A DNA stretch of 64,000 nt from Hymenopus coronatus (GCA_030762935.1 CM060896.1:17041527-17105526); one strand, 5' to 3'; counted from the first letter of the stretch, positions 46,159 to 58,597 are shown. Numbers and translations: made by a program. The notes: a model not told the origin generated them from the letters alone.

Positions 46159-47088
46159 GTCTTGTAAAAGGTACACGTCAGATGTTTTTAGTCGCAACCT
46201 TAAAATCTGCTGTCAATATTTACATTTAACAATAAAGGGAACAATGTTTTGTGGTTATAGTCTATATTTCCCTTCTATGGCGTTTAAATCGATGACTGGG
46301 AAATGAAGAATCTTGTTGTTGAATATTAGTATCAGAGGAATGCGTATTCCCAATATGAAAATTATGGAATCTTTTACACTACTAAATAACTGAGGGCTAA
46401 AGATAAAAGTTTAAGCGTTCATTTGATAAATATCTGTTTAGAGATTATTGTGTCATTTCAACAATTATTTCATGCTAAAACTTAGTTATAGGCTATGTAG
46501 CACCTATTACTAGATGACCGGTGCGAATAATTCGTTCAACACTGACAGACATCTAACTATGTGGGTGGCTCCAAAAGCTTCGAGAATGGACGCAATAAAA
46601 TATATAAATTTAGATATCATTGCATGTTTTCAAAATATTCTCCATTTCATTCTATGCACAGATAGTCTCATCCTTTCAAAGCATTTTTCAAATGCTGAGC
46701 GCCATTCTTCTTAGGAGAGAGAACAAACACATTCTTCGTAAGCAACTATTGCGACTTGAGGTGACCCAAACAACTGACCTCGAATTTATCCCCTCATTTT
46801 GGAACATAGAAAAATCGCATGGGGACTGTAGGTATGACCCCTGCAGTGCATTGGGGGCAGAGGTGTTGTCATAGAGCAACATTCCACGCAGAGCAAGATT
46901 TGGACACCATTAAACATTTCTGGCAGACATTTTGTGGTGTACCATCTGGAAGTAAAACTCTTTTATCCTCAAAGCGGAATCGTCACAATGTGGCCAATTG
47001 CTGAGGAGAAGGAACATATTTCTTGCCAATACTTCTCGATCACTTCACTTTTGCTGGGGATCTTCTCCTGGTTTGAAATTCGCTACTA
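46159..47088. other. spacer of unknown origin
   Basis: Overlapping open stretches of 60-88 codons occur between 46514 and 47200 in different frames, but no domain, splice pattern or consistent frame was recognised. The sequence at about 46690-47080 is less AT-rich and could be a decayed gene or transposon piece. Confidence 0.35.
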
Positions 47089-47189
47089 TGTGTGGCCAGG
47101 TGTTGGCAAATTCCAATATAAGAAAAGTATAAATATTTTAAAGCTGAAACCAACAACAATGAGTATCTCCGAAATAGTCAACTCCACGA
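47089..47189 (-). repeat. dispersed repeat, internal fragment
   Basis: Matches the block around GCCAGGTGTTGGCAAATTCC, then CTGAAACCAACAACAATG and CAACTCCACGAAAAA. It stops directly at the start of copy 13. Confidence 0.75.
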
Positions 47190-47908
47190 AAAATATCTGA
47201 TGTGTTCTGTTCACATGACTTTCTCTACATCTCTGCAACAAATTATTGCTAAAACGCTTATACTTCTATTTACTTCATGCTAATCGAGAAAAAAAATAGC
47301 AGAAATTGTCTTATAACTTGCTTCCTTGTAAGTAGAAGCGAAATAAAGCAGAGATTAATGTGACAGTCAAAAACAGATTGCTATGTGACTGAGGCTCCTT
47401 TGTATGGACAGGAGTTGACAAATTCCCGTATGAGAAAAGTATAAGTTTTTCAAAGCTGAAACAAAAACAAGGAATATATATATATATAACGATCAACTCC
47501 ATGTAAAAATGTGTATAACATAAATGGTGTGTTTTAACGTGCTCTACATTTTTTGTGTGGTAAGTTTCTGTCCCTCTCTTACGGTTTAGCAGTTATGCAA
47601 AATTCCGTAAAATTCTTCCAGAATAAGGTAGTCTTCAGAGGCTATCCCCAGAAAATTCAAGATATACATTTTATTTGCCAGGTAAATATCTTTGGTATAC
47701 GACATTTTCGTCAAAATCGTTAGAGCCATTTTTGAAAAAATCAAAATTTTCGCAAAAAGTTCCATGTAAAGGGTAGTTCGGGGTGGGGAATTTTCTTGAA
47801 ATCTACTAAGTTTGGTATTTTACGGTCTTTTCGTTTTTGAGCTATGCCGTCCACTGACATACACACAGACACACACACGCACACGCGGACCTTTTTCCAG
47901 AAATGCTT
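47190..47908 (-). repeat. dispersed repeat, copy 13, truncated at the internal T-run
   Basis: Begins AAATATCTGATGTGTTCTG and ends in CCAGAAATGCTTTTTT, the same internal point at which copy 5 is cut. A (TA)n expansion lies at 47475-47488. Confidence 0.85.
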
Positions 47909-48786
47909 TTTTACTTTCTCTACACGTACTATGTACCTACATAGCATATAGAGAAGGTGTTGCATTCCACCCAAAAATTCGATGCCAAGATTTCACCGGA
48001 AATACATGTTTTGGATCCTCCTGAATCCAAAAAACAGCATTTTTACAAAAAGGTCCGTGTGTGTAGGTGCGTGTCTGTGTGTCTTTGGACAGCATAGGTC
48101 AAAAACGGAAAGACCGTTAAATACCAAACTTGGTTTTTATGTTTCGTATCTTCCAAGGATACGACACGAAGATTTTCAAGAAAATCCCCCCACCCCAACT
48201 ACCCTTTACATGGAACGTTTTTCGAAAATTTCATTTTTCTCAAAAATGGCTCTAACAATTATGATTAAAATATTGTATATTTATGATATTTACCTGATAA
48301 ATAAAATGTATATCTTGAATTTTCTGGAAATAGCCTCTGAAGACTACTTTATTCTGGATGAATTTTACGCAATTTTGCATATCTGCTAAATCATAAGAGA
48401 TGGGGAATAAAAACTTACCACTTAGAAAATGTAGAGCACGTTAAAACACACAATTAATATTATATACATTATTTTTTCGTATAGTTGATCGTTTTTGAGT
48501 AATTCTTTGTTTTTGATTTCACCTTTAAAAATGTATACTTTTCTCATACAGGAATTTGTCAACTCCTGTTCATACGAACAAGGAACTTCAGTCACATAGC
48601 AACCAGCTATTGAGAATCACTTTAACCTATGGTACTCCCTTATTTCGCTCCTACTAACAAGGAAGCAAGTAATAAGACTATTTCTGCTGACTTTTTCTCA
48701 ATTAGTATGAAGTAATTAGAAGTAGCTTTTAATAATATTTTTGCAGAAAAGTAGAGAACGTCATGTGAATGGAACCATCAGATTTT
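47909..48786 (+). repeat. dispersed repeat, copy 14, full length
   Basis: Starts TTTACTTTCTCTACACGTAC and ends GTCATGTGAATGGAACCATC followed by AGATTTTTT. The (GT) tract is short. Confidence 0.9.
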
Positions 48787-48903
48787 TTGGATTAAGGGAG
48801 ACCCAAAACACGTATTTCCGGCGAAATCTCGGTATTGAATTTATGGGTACATTTCAATACTTTCTCTCTACACTATGTACATAGTACGTGTAGAGAAATT
48901 AAA
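48787..48903 (-). repeat. dispersed repeat, copy 15, palindrome end only
   Basis: From GGATTAAGGGAGACCCAAAA to ACGTGTAGAGAAATTAAAA. It is the counterpart of the pieces missing from copies 5 and 13. Confidence 0.85.
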
Positions 48904-49396
48904 ACTGTATATGATATAAATTGTACGTTTTAACGAGATCTATATTTTATGTGTAGTAAGTTTTTGTCTATATCCTAAGCTTTACTGTTATGAAATCCAT
49001 CCAGAATGAAGAGGTTTTAAGAGGCAATTTGAAGGTATACATTTATCTTGTAAATATCTGTGATATACGGTATTTTAATCAAAGTGTTACATCCATTTTG
49101 AGAAAATCAAAATCTGAAATAAAAATTTAAAGGGTATTTTTAGGGATTTTCCTCAAAATCTCTGTGTCCCATTCTTGGAAGATACTAAACTTAAATACCA
49201 AGTTTGGAATTTTACCGACTTTTCATTTTTTTGTTATCTTGCTCACACACACATACACACAAGGACCCTTTTCTAATTTTTTTTTATAAAGGGGAGCCTA
49301 AAACGTGTATATCCGGTGAAACCTCGGTATCGAATTTTTGGGTGGTGTGCAATACCTTCTCCACCTACGTGCTATGAACTAAGAAGAGAAAGTAAA
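48904..49396 (-). repeat. dispersed repeat, copy 16, right end missing
   Basis: Starts at TGTATATGATATAAATTGTA inside the family, passes the TTGTTATCTTGCTCACAC region and ends AGAAGAGAAAGTAAAAA. Confidence 0.8.
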
Positions 49397-50122
49397 AATG
49401 GTAGCTGCTGCGTGTTCAAAACGTGTGGTTTTTTTCAATGCAAATTTGTATTTTCTCCATTTTTTATTTGAACAGATTTTCCCATGAATTGCATCTCCTA
49501 ATTTAAATGAGTCATTTTCTCAGAAACTGTTGAAGATTGGTAAATTAGATTTTAGGATGAAAAATCAATCTCTAAGTGTTATTATGGATCTACTTTAGTT
49601 TCAGTAGTGTGGTTGGCAACTTCTAAATGTCAATCAAAAGATGGCATAATTAAGGATACAATCCGTTCTTATTGTATAGAATTAGATGAGTGAACTTAGA
49701 AGGCATGCATGTAAAAGTTTCATCGCATATCTTACATTGTTTCTGAAATAATGGTTATGAATTTAGCAGATTTGACTATAGAGGATTAAAGCCTTTAATT
49801 TCCCCTCATCCTCAAGTGCTGCACACCTTTTTGTTTAGTTCTCCCCCTCAAGCGGAGTTGCACGCACCTTGCCACAGCTGAAAATTGAATTTGCAGTGTA
49901 CAACAGCCAAGCGCGTTAGTGACCACGGACACTGGAATCTTGCTCGTAACGTAATCAAGGTCATGCTGTCTTCTTTTAGACCATTTTTGATAAACTTATC
50001 GCAAATAGCGCAAAATGAATGGCAGAAACCAACATAATAATATTTTATCTCAGCTGATAATGGGAAAAGAAAGTCTGTGAATCTTCCACGTCAGGCTCTT
50101 TTATTTCCAGGCGGTTCAATAT
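49397..50122. other. spacer, no gene recognised
   Basis: Mostly AT-rich. No coding or repeat identity could be assigned. Confidence 0.4.
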
Positions 50123-50834
50123 GAGGGTCATCCAGAAAGAGACAGACGATTTTATATCACTAAATAATAATAAACATTACCAACACAAAACTTTATTTAC
50201 AAAGCTACAGTACAATACCTTACTCTATTTTTCAACGTAACCATCATTGCTATCAAGGTATTTACTGTCAAGTGGTACCTGTTTTTCAATGCAGATGTAC
50301 TCTTTCACCGATAAAGATCATAGCCAAGATGTCACTGCCACTTTGAGGTCTTCATGGCTGGGAAATCTTTTCCATCCAAAGTCATGTACGGTGTCCAAAG
50401 TGAAACACCGGTTCTTCTGAATTCTTTTATCAACTTTTGCTTTCAACTCCTCCACACGATTGATGAACTTCCTCTCCGGTGTTTTTCATATACACCGGTT
50501 CATCCTTGATTACCAGTAAATTCTGCGCCATTTCCTCACTGAAGATAGCTCATGGTATTACCACTATACACTTGCGTTATTTGCCTATAAAATTCGATTA
50601 GCCGAACATTTTGTGTTTTTTAAAAAAAACGTATAAGTTCTTTGGCGATAGAAAAGTATAACGTCGGCATTGAAAAACCGGTACCACGTGACAATGTATA
50701 TCTTGGTAGCAATGACGATTACGTTGAAAAATAGAGTAAGGTACTGGAGGTAACTGTGTGGATAAAGTTTTGTGTTGACAACTTTCGTCATTATTTAGTT
50801 ATGCCAAATCATGTCACTTTCTAAATGACTCTCG
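50123..50834. mobile_element. foldback element derived from a mariner-like transposon
   Basis: The left arm (50123-50335, starting GAGGGTCATCCAGAAAG) is inverted with moderate divergence in the right arm (50620-50834, ending CTTTCTAAATGACTCTC). Both arms include AACACAAAACTTTAT, CTTACTCTATTTTTCAACGT and the same coding-like word, which reads YVEK before a stop on the strand pointing outward. Each arm therefore seems to be the 3' end of a mariner-like transposase gene plus terminal repeat, joined as an inverted pair around a 290-bp centre. Confidence 0.6.
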
Positions 50835-50849
50835 TAGAATGAAGAAATT

Positions 50850-51678
50850 ATTTTATTTTCTCTACTTACTACACAATACATGTCAGAAGAGCTATTACAC
50901 CCCACCTAAAAACTCCACACTGAGATATTACCGTGAATACACCTTTTAGTGCCTCCTGTATAGAAAAGTATAATTAGAAAAAGGTCTGCGTTTATGTGTG
51001 TGTCCACGTGTCTGCGAACACGATAACTCAAAAAAGAAAAGGTTGAACTACCAGTATTTAATTTTAGTATCTTCCAGGAATGCGATAAAATTTTGAGAAA
51101 ATCGGTGGGACCCCAAACTACCCTTTCTATTGCAAAAAACAAAAAACAAAAAAACAAAAAAAAAAAAACAAAAAAAAATGAAAATGAAAATGCAAACCTT
51201 GATTTTCTTACAAATGGCTCTCACGATTTTGATTAAAATACCGTATATTAAATATATTTACATGATAATTAAAATGTTTTCTGGGAATAGCCTCTGAAGA
51301 CCTCTTCGTTCTGCACGACTTTTGCATAACTGGTAACCCGTAAGATATAGACAAAAACTTACAACGCAGATCTCGTTAAATCACACAATTTACATCATAT
51401 ACTTTTTTCGTGATGTTCACCGTTTCCGACACATTCCATAATATACTTTTCTCGTACGGGAATCAGTCAACACCTGGTCATGCAAAAACACACATTTCAA
51501 TCGCATAGCAACCAGTTTTGAAATAATTTGGCTATCGCTTTAGCCTAGCTTATCATCTCCTATTTCATTTCTACTTACAAGAAAACAAGTAATGTGCAAA
51601 TGTTTACCTCGATAAGCTTTTTAACAATAATTTGTTACAGAGATGTACAGAAAGTTATGTGAATGGAACACGTCAGAT
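50850..51678 (+). repeat. dispersed repeat, copy 17, full length, diverged
   Basis: Starts TTTTATTTTCTCTACTTACT and ends TATGTGAATGGAACACGTCA followed by GATTTTT. An A-rich insertion of CAAAAAAC-like units lies at 51135-51190. Confidence 0.85.
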
Positions 51679-52236
51679 TTTTACTTTTTCTACTTAGTAC
51701 ATAGTGTATAGGTAGAGAAGGTATTGCACTCCACCCAAAACTTCGATTCCGAGATTTCACCGGTAATACACGTTTTAGGGTCCCCTGTATGTAAAAACAC
51801 TTTTAGAAAAAGGTACGTGTGTATATTTCTGTGAACATATTTTTCATGGAGTTTACCATTTTCAAGATATTCCGTGTTATTGGCTTTTAAAATATTTAAA
51901 CTTCTCTCAAACGGGAACTTTTCAACTCCTGAAGTTTGTGAAGTTGAACTTTTCGAAATATTCCTTATTTTTTGTTTCAGCTTTAAAATACTTAAACTTT
52001 TCTCATACTAGAATCTGTCAACTCCTGGACATGTAAAGAGATGAATTTCAATCACATAGCAACCCGCTCTTAAATCATTTGATTTTCGCTTTAACGTAGT
52101 TTATCCCCTTATTCCCTTCTGCTTACAAGAAAACAAATAATAAGACAATTTCTACTTATGTTTACCTCGATAAGATTTTTAATAATAATTTATTACAGAG
52201 ATATAGAGAAAGTTACGTGAATGGAGCACATCGGAT
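51679..52236 (+). repeat. dispersed repeat, copy 18, internal deletion and duplication
   Basis: The left end and the GTACGTGTGTATATTTCTGTG block are joined directly to the late TTTTTCATGGAGTTTACC block, so the centre is missing. The TTCGAAATATTCC region is then partly duplicated. It ends TTACGTGAATGGAGCACATC. Confidence 0.85.
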
Positions 52237-52783
52237 TTTTACTTTTACTACTAAGTACATATTACGTAAGAGAATTTATTGCATTACATCCAAAAATTCG
52301 GTACTGATATTTCACCGGAAATACATTTTAAGGTCCCCTGTATAAAAAGCATTTTTAGAAAAAGTCTGTATGTGTGATCTGTGAACATGATCACTCAAAA
52401 ACGAAAAGCTGGTTAAAGGCCAAAATCCCGCCACCCCTAAGTGCATATGTTTTCGTGCAGTTGACCTCCACGAGTTTTGCACACATTCCTTGTTGTTGTT
52501 TTAAGTTTTAAAATACTTAAACTTTCCTCATACGCAAATTTGTCAACTACTGGGCCTGTAAAAATACCAATTTCAATCACATAGCAACCTTTTAAAATTT
52601 TGATTATCACTTTAGCCTTGTGTGCTCCTTTATTCTATTTCTACTTACAAGGAAGCAAGAAATAAGATCATTTCTGCTAATGTTTATCTCGATTAGAATG
52701 AAGTAGATAGAACAATAAACATTTTAACAATAATTTGTCACAGAAGTGTAGAGAAAGCCATGTGAACGGAACACATCAGATGT
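52237..52783 (+). repeat. dispersed repeat, copy 19, internal deletion
   Basis: Head-to-tail with copy 18. The left end (TTTACTTTTACTACTAAGTA) and GATCACTCAAAAACGAAAAG are followed by the CATATGTTTTCGTGCAGTTG block, skipping the centre. It ends CATGTGAACGGAACACATCA. Confidence 0.85.
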
Positions 52784-52855
52784 TTTCAAACTCAAATTAT
52801 TTATTTTCAACAAAAGCTCCTTTTAGAGAGATGTACTTCTCCAAACGTTCGTGAC
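52784..52855. other. short spacer
   Basis: About 70 bp. The minus strand could read SRTFGEVHLSKRSFC, perhaps a mariner scrap, but this is too short to call. Confidence 0.25.
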
Positions 52856-53737
52856 ATTTTTACTTTCTCTATAGGCACTATGCACATAGTGGGTAGAGAA
52901 TGTATTGCACTCCACCAAAAAATTCGATACCAAGATTTCACCGGAAATATATGTTTTAGGGTCCCCTTTATCTAAAAAAGCATTTTCGGAAAAAGGTCCG
53001 TGTGTGTGTATGTCCGTGTGTCTGTGAACACGATAACTCAAAAACGAAAAGTAGGTAAAATACCAAACTTGGTATTTAAGTTTAGTATCTTCCAGGAATG
53101 CGACACGAAGATTTTGAGAAAAATCCCCCAACCCCCAACTACCCTTTACATGGAACTTTTTCCGAAAATTTTGATTTTCTCAAAAATGGCTCTAACGATT
53201 TTGATTAAAATTTCATATACTTAAGACATTTACCTGACAAATAAAATGTATATCTTGAATTTTCTGGGAATAGCCTCTGAAGAGTAGTTTATTCTGGATG
53301 AATTTTTCTAAATTTTGAATAACTGCTAAACCGTAAGAGATGGACAAAGACTTACTACATAAAATGTAGAGCACGTTAAAACACACAATTTATGTTATAT
53401 ACATTTTTTTCGTGGAGTTCGTCGTTTTTGAGACATTCCTAATTTTTGGTTTCCGCTATGAAAAATGTATACATTTCTCATACAGGAATTTGTCAACTGC
53501 TGTCCATACAAACAAAGGAACTTCAGTGACATAGCAACGAGCTTTTGATTATCATTTTAACCTACGGTACTCCCTTATTTCACCTCTACTTACAAGGAAG
53601 CAAGTAATATGGCTATTTCTGCTAATGTTTTACTGACTAGCATAGAGTAAATAGAAGTATAAGCTTTTTAAGAATAATTGTTTGCAGGGATATAGAGAAA
53701 GTCATGTGAATGGAACACATCAGATTTTTATACCATG
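52856..53737 (+). repeat. dispersed repeat, copy 20, full length
   Basis: A well-preserved copy. Left palindrome TTTTTACTTTCTCTATAGGC, then CACTATGCACATAGTG and GTAGAGAATG. A short (GT) tract follows, then all central blocks, and it ends GTGAATGGAACACATCAGAT plus a T-run. The antisense frame is open for about 100 codons. Confidence 0.95.
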
Positions 53738-53754
53738 TAAAAATAGGATTAATA

Positions 53755-54456
53755 AAAAATCTGATGTGTTCCATTCACGTAACTTTCTCTAGCTGTTCCA
53801 CATGCAAACTATTCTTACAAAATATTATCTACACCATGCTAAACGAGATAAACATTAGCAGAAATGGTCTTATTACGTGCTTCCTTGTAAGTAAAAGGGA
53901 AATAAGGCATTAGGCTAAAGCGAAAGTCAGATCTTTTGAAAGCTGGTTGCCATGTGAAACAAATGAGGTGTACTTTGCATGGCCCCGTTTGAGAAACGGT
54001 AGGTAGCTTAAGAATGGAACCAATAACAAAGAATATCTGGAAAACGGTCTACTGTACAAGAATATATGGCAAAAAGTATTCTTTTATAGAGATCTACAGC
54101 TTCTGTGTAGCAAGTTTATGTCTATCTCTTACGGTTTAACCGTTATGCAAAATTCTATAAAACTCATCCAGAATAAAGAGGTCTACAGAGGCTATTCACA
54201 GTAAATTCAAAATATGCTTTTTATTTGTGATATAAATATCTTTAATATCTGTTGTTTTAATCAAAATCGTTAAAGTCATTTTTGAGAGAACAACATTTTC
54301 AAACATTTTCCATGTAAAGTGTAGTTTGTGGTGGGGCGGGGGGATTCAGAAGAAAAAATTTCGTTTCGCATCCTTGCAAGATACTAAACATAAATACCAA
54401 GTTTGGTATTTAACGGTCTTTTCGTTTTTAAGGTATGCTGTCCAGAGCCGCGCGCG

Positions 54457-54500
<44 letters not shown>

Positions 54501-54665
54501 CCAACACACTCACAAACACAGGATCGTTTTCTAAAGATGATTTTTTTCCGATTCAGGGGACCTGAAAACATATTTCCGGTGAAATCTCGATATTGAATTT
54601 GTTGGTGGAATACAATACTTTCTCTAGCTACTATGTACATTACATACGGATAGAGAAAGTAAAAA
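53755..54665 (-). repeat. dispersed repeat, copy 21, full length
   Basis: Starts AAAAAATCTGATGTGTTCCA, has (CA)n at 54459-54500 and ends ACGGATAGAGAAAGTAAAAA. Its right end faces that of copy 20, separated by less than 20 bp. Confidence 0.95.
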
Positions 54666-54856
54666 AATCGCGAGGATTTCTGTAGCAGCAAATTTTGTCA
54701 AAATATCATGTTATCCTAATGCATTAGAAGACCGGCGAAATTCGGTGTGCGCAAAATAAATGCTGATTAAATGTCATATGATATCCTCAGTTTGAAGTGG
54801 CTGGTCATTATAAAGCTGTGTAGCAAGAAGAAAAGAAATTAAGGGCAGAGTGCTAG
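54666..54856. other. spacer
   Basis: About 190 bp with no recognised content. Confidence 0.4.
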
Positions 54857-55633
54857 ATAACAAATCTAATGTGCTCTGTTCTGCAAACAAAATAATATTC
54901 TTACAAAATAGTTTTCTTTTAGTTATATCATGTTACTTGAGATAAACATTGCCAGAAATTGTCTCATTACTTGTTTCCTAGTAAATAGAAGAGAAATAAG
55001 CGAATGCACTAGGTTAAAGCAATATCAAAACTTTTAAAAAACTGGTTGCTATGAGAAACAATTAGAATTCGGTTATCTTTTCATTACCAGAAGTTAAGCA
55101 AGAGAGAGATGAAGCAAATGACGACTTTCTGTTGCAGAAAAGTTTTAAGCAGTTTAAAATCAACACCTATAACAAGCAATAACTCGAAAACGGTTAATTC
55201 TATAAAAAAACAACAAAAACACAAAACGAAAAAAAAAAAAATATATTAAAATGTGTGTTTTAACAGATCTTCATTTTTTGTGTAGTACCGTTTTGTATAT
55301 CTCTTACGCTTTCCTAATTTTACAAAAGTCATCCAGAATGAAGGAGTCTCCAGAGTTTATTTCTAGAGAATTCAAGATAAACATTTCGTTTGTCATTAAA
55401 ATTTCTTAATCATTTGGTATTTTAATCAAAATCATTGGAACCACTTTTTGTGAAAATGAAAAATTTCGAAAACTGTTCCATTTAAACAAACGGTAGTTGA
55501 GGTGGGGGATTTAACTGAAAATCTTTGTGTCTCATCTTTGGAAGATATTGAATTTAAATGTAAAGTTTGATATTTAGCCAACTTTTTGATTTTGAGTTAT
55601 GCTTTACATACACTCACACAAGGGCCTTTTTTT
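54857..55633 (-). repeat. dispersed repeat, copy 22, truncated at the internal T-run
   Basis: Starts ACAAATCTAATGTGCTCTG and ends CACAAGGGCCTTTTTTTAA, where copy 23 begins in the opposite direction. Confidence 0.8.
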
Positions 55634-56248
55634 AATTTCTCTAGTATGTATATTCAATGTACATAATAGCTAGAGAAGGTATTTTATTCCACCAAAATGC
55701 GATGTCAGATTTCGCCGGAAATATATTTTGAGGTCCCATGAATCCGATTTTTTGTTTATTTTTGTTTTTTTTTTGTAGAACAGCATAACTCAAGAACTAA
55801 AAGACCGTTAAATACCAAACTTGATATTTATATTTAGTATCTTCCAAGGACGCGATACGAAGCTTTCCAAAAAAATCCCCCACCCAAAGCTATCCTTTAT
55901 ATGGACAATTTTTTAAAATTCTGCTTTTCTCAAAAATAGTTCTAACGATTTTGATTAAAATATCACATATTAAGTATATTTATATCACAAATAAAATGTA
56001 TATCTTGAATTTTCTGGGAATAGTCTCTGAAGACCTCTCTATTCTAGATGAATTTTGCTGACTTTTTCATAACTGATAAACAGTAGATAGACCAAAACTT
56101 ACTGCACAAAAAACGTAGATCTCGTTAAAACAAATACTTTATATCATACACGTGTTTCTTGTTGAGTTCACAATTTTCGAGTTATTCCTTGTTATTACTG
56201 AAGCTTTTCACATGTGGAGATTTGTCAATTTGTGAATGGAACACATGA
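55634..56248 (+). repeat. dispersed repeat, copy 23, shortened
   Basis: Left end TTTCTCTAGTATGTATATTC, then central blocks. The microsatellite region is replaced by a T-rich stretch, and most of the last quarter is deleted before TGTGAATGGAACACATGAAC. Confidence 0.8.
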
Positions 56249-56386
56249 ACTTTTCTAAAAATGCTTTCTTTGGAATTAGGGGTCCTCAAAACACATATTT
56301 TTGGTGAAATATCTAAATCGAAATTTTGGGTGAGATTTAATACCTTCTCTACCTACTGTGTATGTAGTACGTGAAGAAAAAGTACA
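56249..56386 (-). repeat. dispersed repeat, copy 24, palindrome end only
   Basis: TTCTAAAAATGCTTTCTTTG to TAGTACGTGAAGAAAAAGTA. Like copy 15, it matches the piece missing from copies cut at the internal T-run. Confidence 0.8.
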
Positions 56387-57336
56387 AAAAAATATCTCAT
56401 GTGTTACACTCAATGGCTTGCTCTAGCTGTTCTGCAAACAAACTTCTTACAAAAGATTATTCTTCTTTCTACAGCATGGTAACCGAGATAAACATGAGCA
56501 GAATGTTCTTATTGCTTAATTCCTTGTAAGTAGAAGGGAATTAAATGAATGCACTATGCTAAAGCGATAACCAAATGCTATAAATACTAAGTCGCTATGC
56601 GATTGTCATTGAAATTCTCTTCTTTGCTTGGCCAGAAGTAAAACAAAAGAAACACGGGAGACTTCCTGTTTGGAAAAAATTATAAGTATTTTAAAATTGA
56701 AATCAATTACAAGGAATATCACGGAAAGGTTACCTCCTCCACAGCAAAAATGTAAAGGACATAAATTGTGTGATTTGACGAAATCTACCTTTTTTGTGCA
56801 GTAAGTTTTTGACTACCTCTCACGGTTTACCACACACAAAATCATCCAGAATGAAGAGGACTTCAAAAGCTATTCCCAGGTAATTTAAGGAATAACTTTT
56901 ATTTTTCACGTAAATATCTTTAATACGCGTATTTTAATCAAAATCTTTAGAGCCATTTTTGAGAAATTAAAAATGTTCAAAATTTTTTCCATGTAAAGGA
57001 TAGCTTGGAATGGAGGATATTTTTTTATTTTTTATTTTTTAATCTTTATGTCGCATTCTTGGGAGATACTGAAATTAAATACCAAATTTGGTGTTAATGG
57101 ATTCGTTTTGAGTTATGCTGTCCACAGACACACACGCAGACACACACAGACATAAACACAGACACACACATGCACAGATAGATACAAGACAGATAAATGT
57201 TTCTAAAACAATTATTTTTTATTCAGGAGGTCTCAAAGCAGACATTTCCCGCAAAATCTCTATATCGAATTTTTGGTTGGAATAAATAACTTCTCTTAAT
57301 GCACGTTGCACATATTCGCTAGAGAAAGTGAAAAAC
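56387..57336 (-). repeat. dispersed repeat, copy 25, full length
   Basis: Starts AAAAAAATATCTCATGTGTT, has CA-rich DNA at 57120-57170 and ends ATTCGCTAGAGAAAGTGAAAA. Confidence 0.85.
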
Positions 57337-57428
57337 TGAATGTTCCGGTGAAACTAGACATCGAAGAACTTTCGAGTGCAACACAGCATTTCTCCTACTA
57401 ACTATACGCAGTAGAGAAAGTAAAACTA
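57337..57428 (-). repeat. dispersed repeat, copy 26, palindrome end scrap
   Basis: TTCCGGTGAAACTAGACATC, then ACGCAGTAGAGAAAGTAAAA. About 90 bp of the left-end block. Confidence 0.65.
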
Positions 57429-57729
57429 GTAACTAAATAAGGATATATTGTCAGCATAAAGTGACAATTTTCCTATTTTTCCAAAGCAATTTCAATGTCA
57501 CCGTTAAACACTATCTGCCTCGGTTGCTTTAGATAGATAACTTGTAACACATTTTGATAACATATCACAAAGCAGGAGTACGCCCCCTCACCATATGATA
57601 AATTTTATTTATCAACGTTTTTGTGCTGCCAAAGTCCACCAACAAATCGAAACTATGTGCGTTATTATTCAATATACTGGGGGTTAAAAGCATTGGCATT
57701 CGAGAATACAAAGCGATTTATACAAATAT
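57429..57729. other. spacer, no gene recognised
   Basis: About 300 bp of AT-rich DNA without identity. Confidence 0.4.
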
Positions 57730-58597
57730 TAAAAATCTGATGTGTTCCATTCACATGGCTTTCTCTACATCTCTGCAACAACTTATTGTTAAAAAAAATA
57801 GTCTTCTATTTACGTCATGCTAATCGAGAAAAAATTAGCCGAAATGGTCTTATTACTTGCTTCCTTGTAAGTAGAAGGAAATAAGGGAGTTTCATAGATT
57901 AAAGTGATAGTCAAAAGCTGGGTGCTATGTGACCGAAGTTCCTTTGTTAGTATGGATATGAGTTGACAAATTCCTGTATGAGAAAAATATAAATTTTTAA
58001 AAATGAAATCAAAAACAAGGAATAACTAAAAAATGTTAAGCTCCACGAAAAAATGTATATAACATAAATTGTGTGTTTTAACGTGCTCTACATTTTTTGT
58101 GTGGTGAGTTTTTGTCCATCTCTTACCGTTTAGCAGTTATACAAAATTCCGTAAATATCATCCAGAGGCTATTCCCATAAAATTCAAGATATACATTTTA
58201 TTTGTCAGCTAAATATCTTTAATGTACTATGTTTTAATCAAAATCGTTACAGCCGTTTTTGAAAAAATCAACATTTTCGAAAAAAGTTCCATGTAAAGGG
58301 TAGTTGGGGGTGAGGGGATTTTTCTCAATATCTTCGTGTCGCATCCCTGGAAGATACCAAACTTAAATACCAAGTTTGGTATTTTACCGACTTTTCGTTT
58401 TTGAGTTATCGTGTTCACGGACACACGGACACTCACACACACACACACACATGGACCTTTTTCTGAAAATGCTTTTTTTGGATACAGGGGACCCTAAAAC
58501 ATATATTTCCGATGAAATCTCGGTATCAAATTTTTGGGTGGAGTGCAATACCTTCGCTATACACTACGTACATGATACGTATAGAGAAAGTAAAAAT
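57730..58597 (-). repeat. dispersed repeat, copy 27, full length
   Basis: Starts AAAAATCTGATGTGTTCCAT, has (CA)n at 58433-58452 and ends ATACGTATAGAGAAAGTAAAA. One of the best-preserved copies. Confidence 0.95.

Noticed and set aside
46514..47200. Overlapping 60-88 codon plus-strand frames as a possible gene
   Set aside because: Three different frames, no recognisable motif, and the last part runs into a dispersed-repeat fragment.
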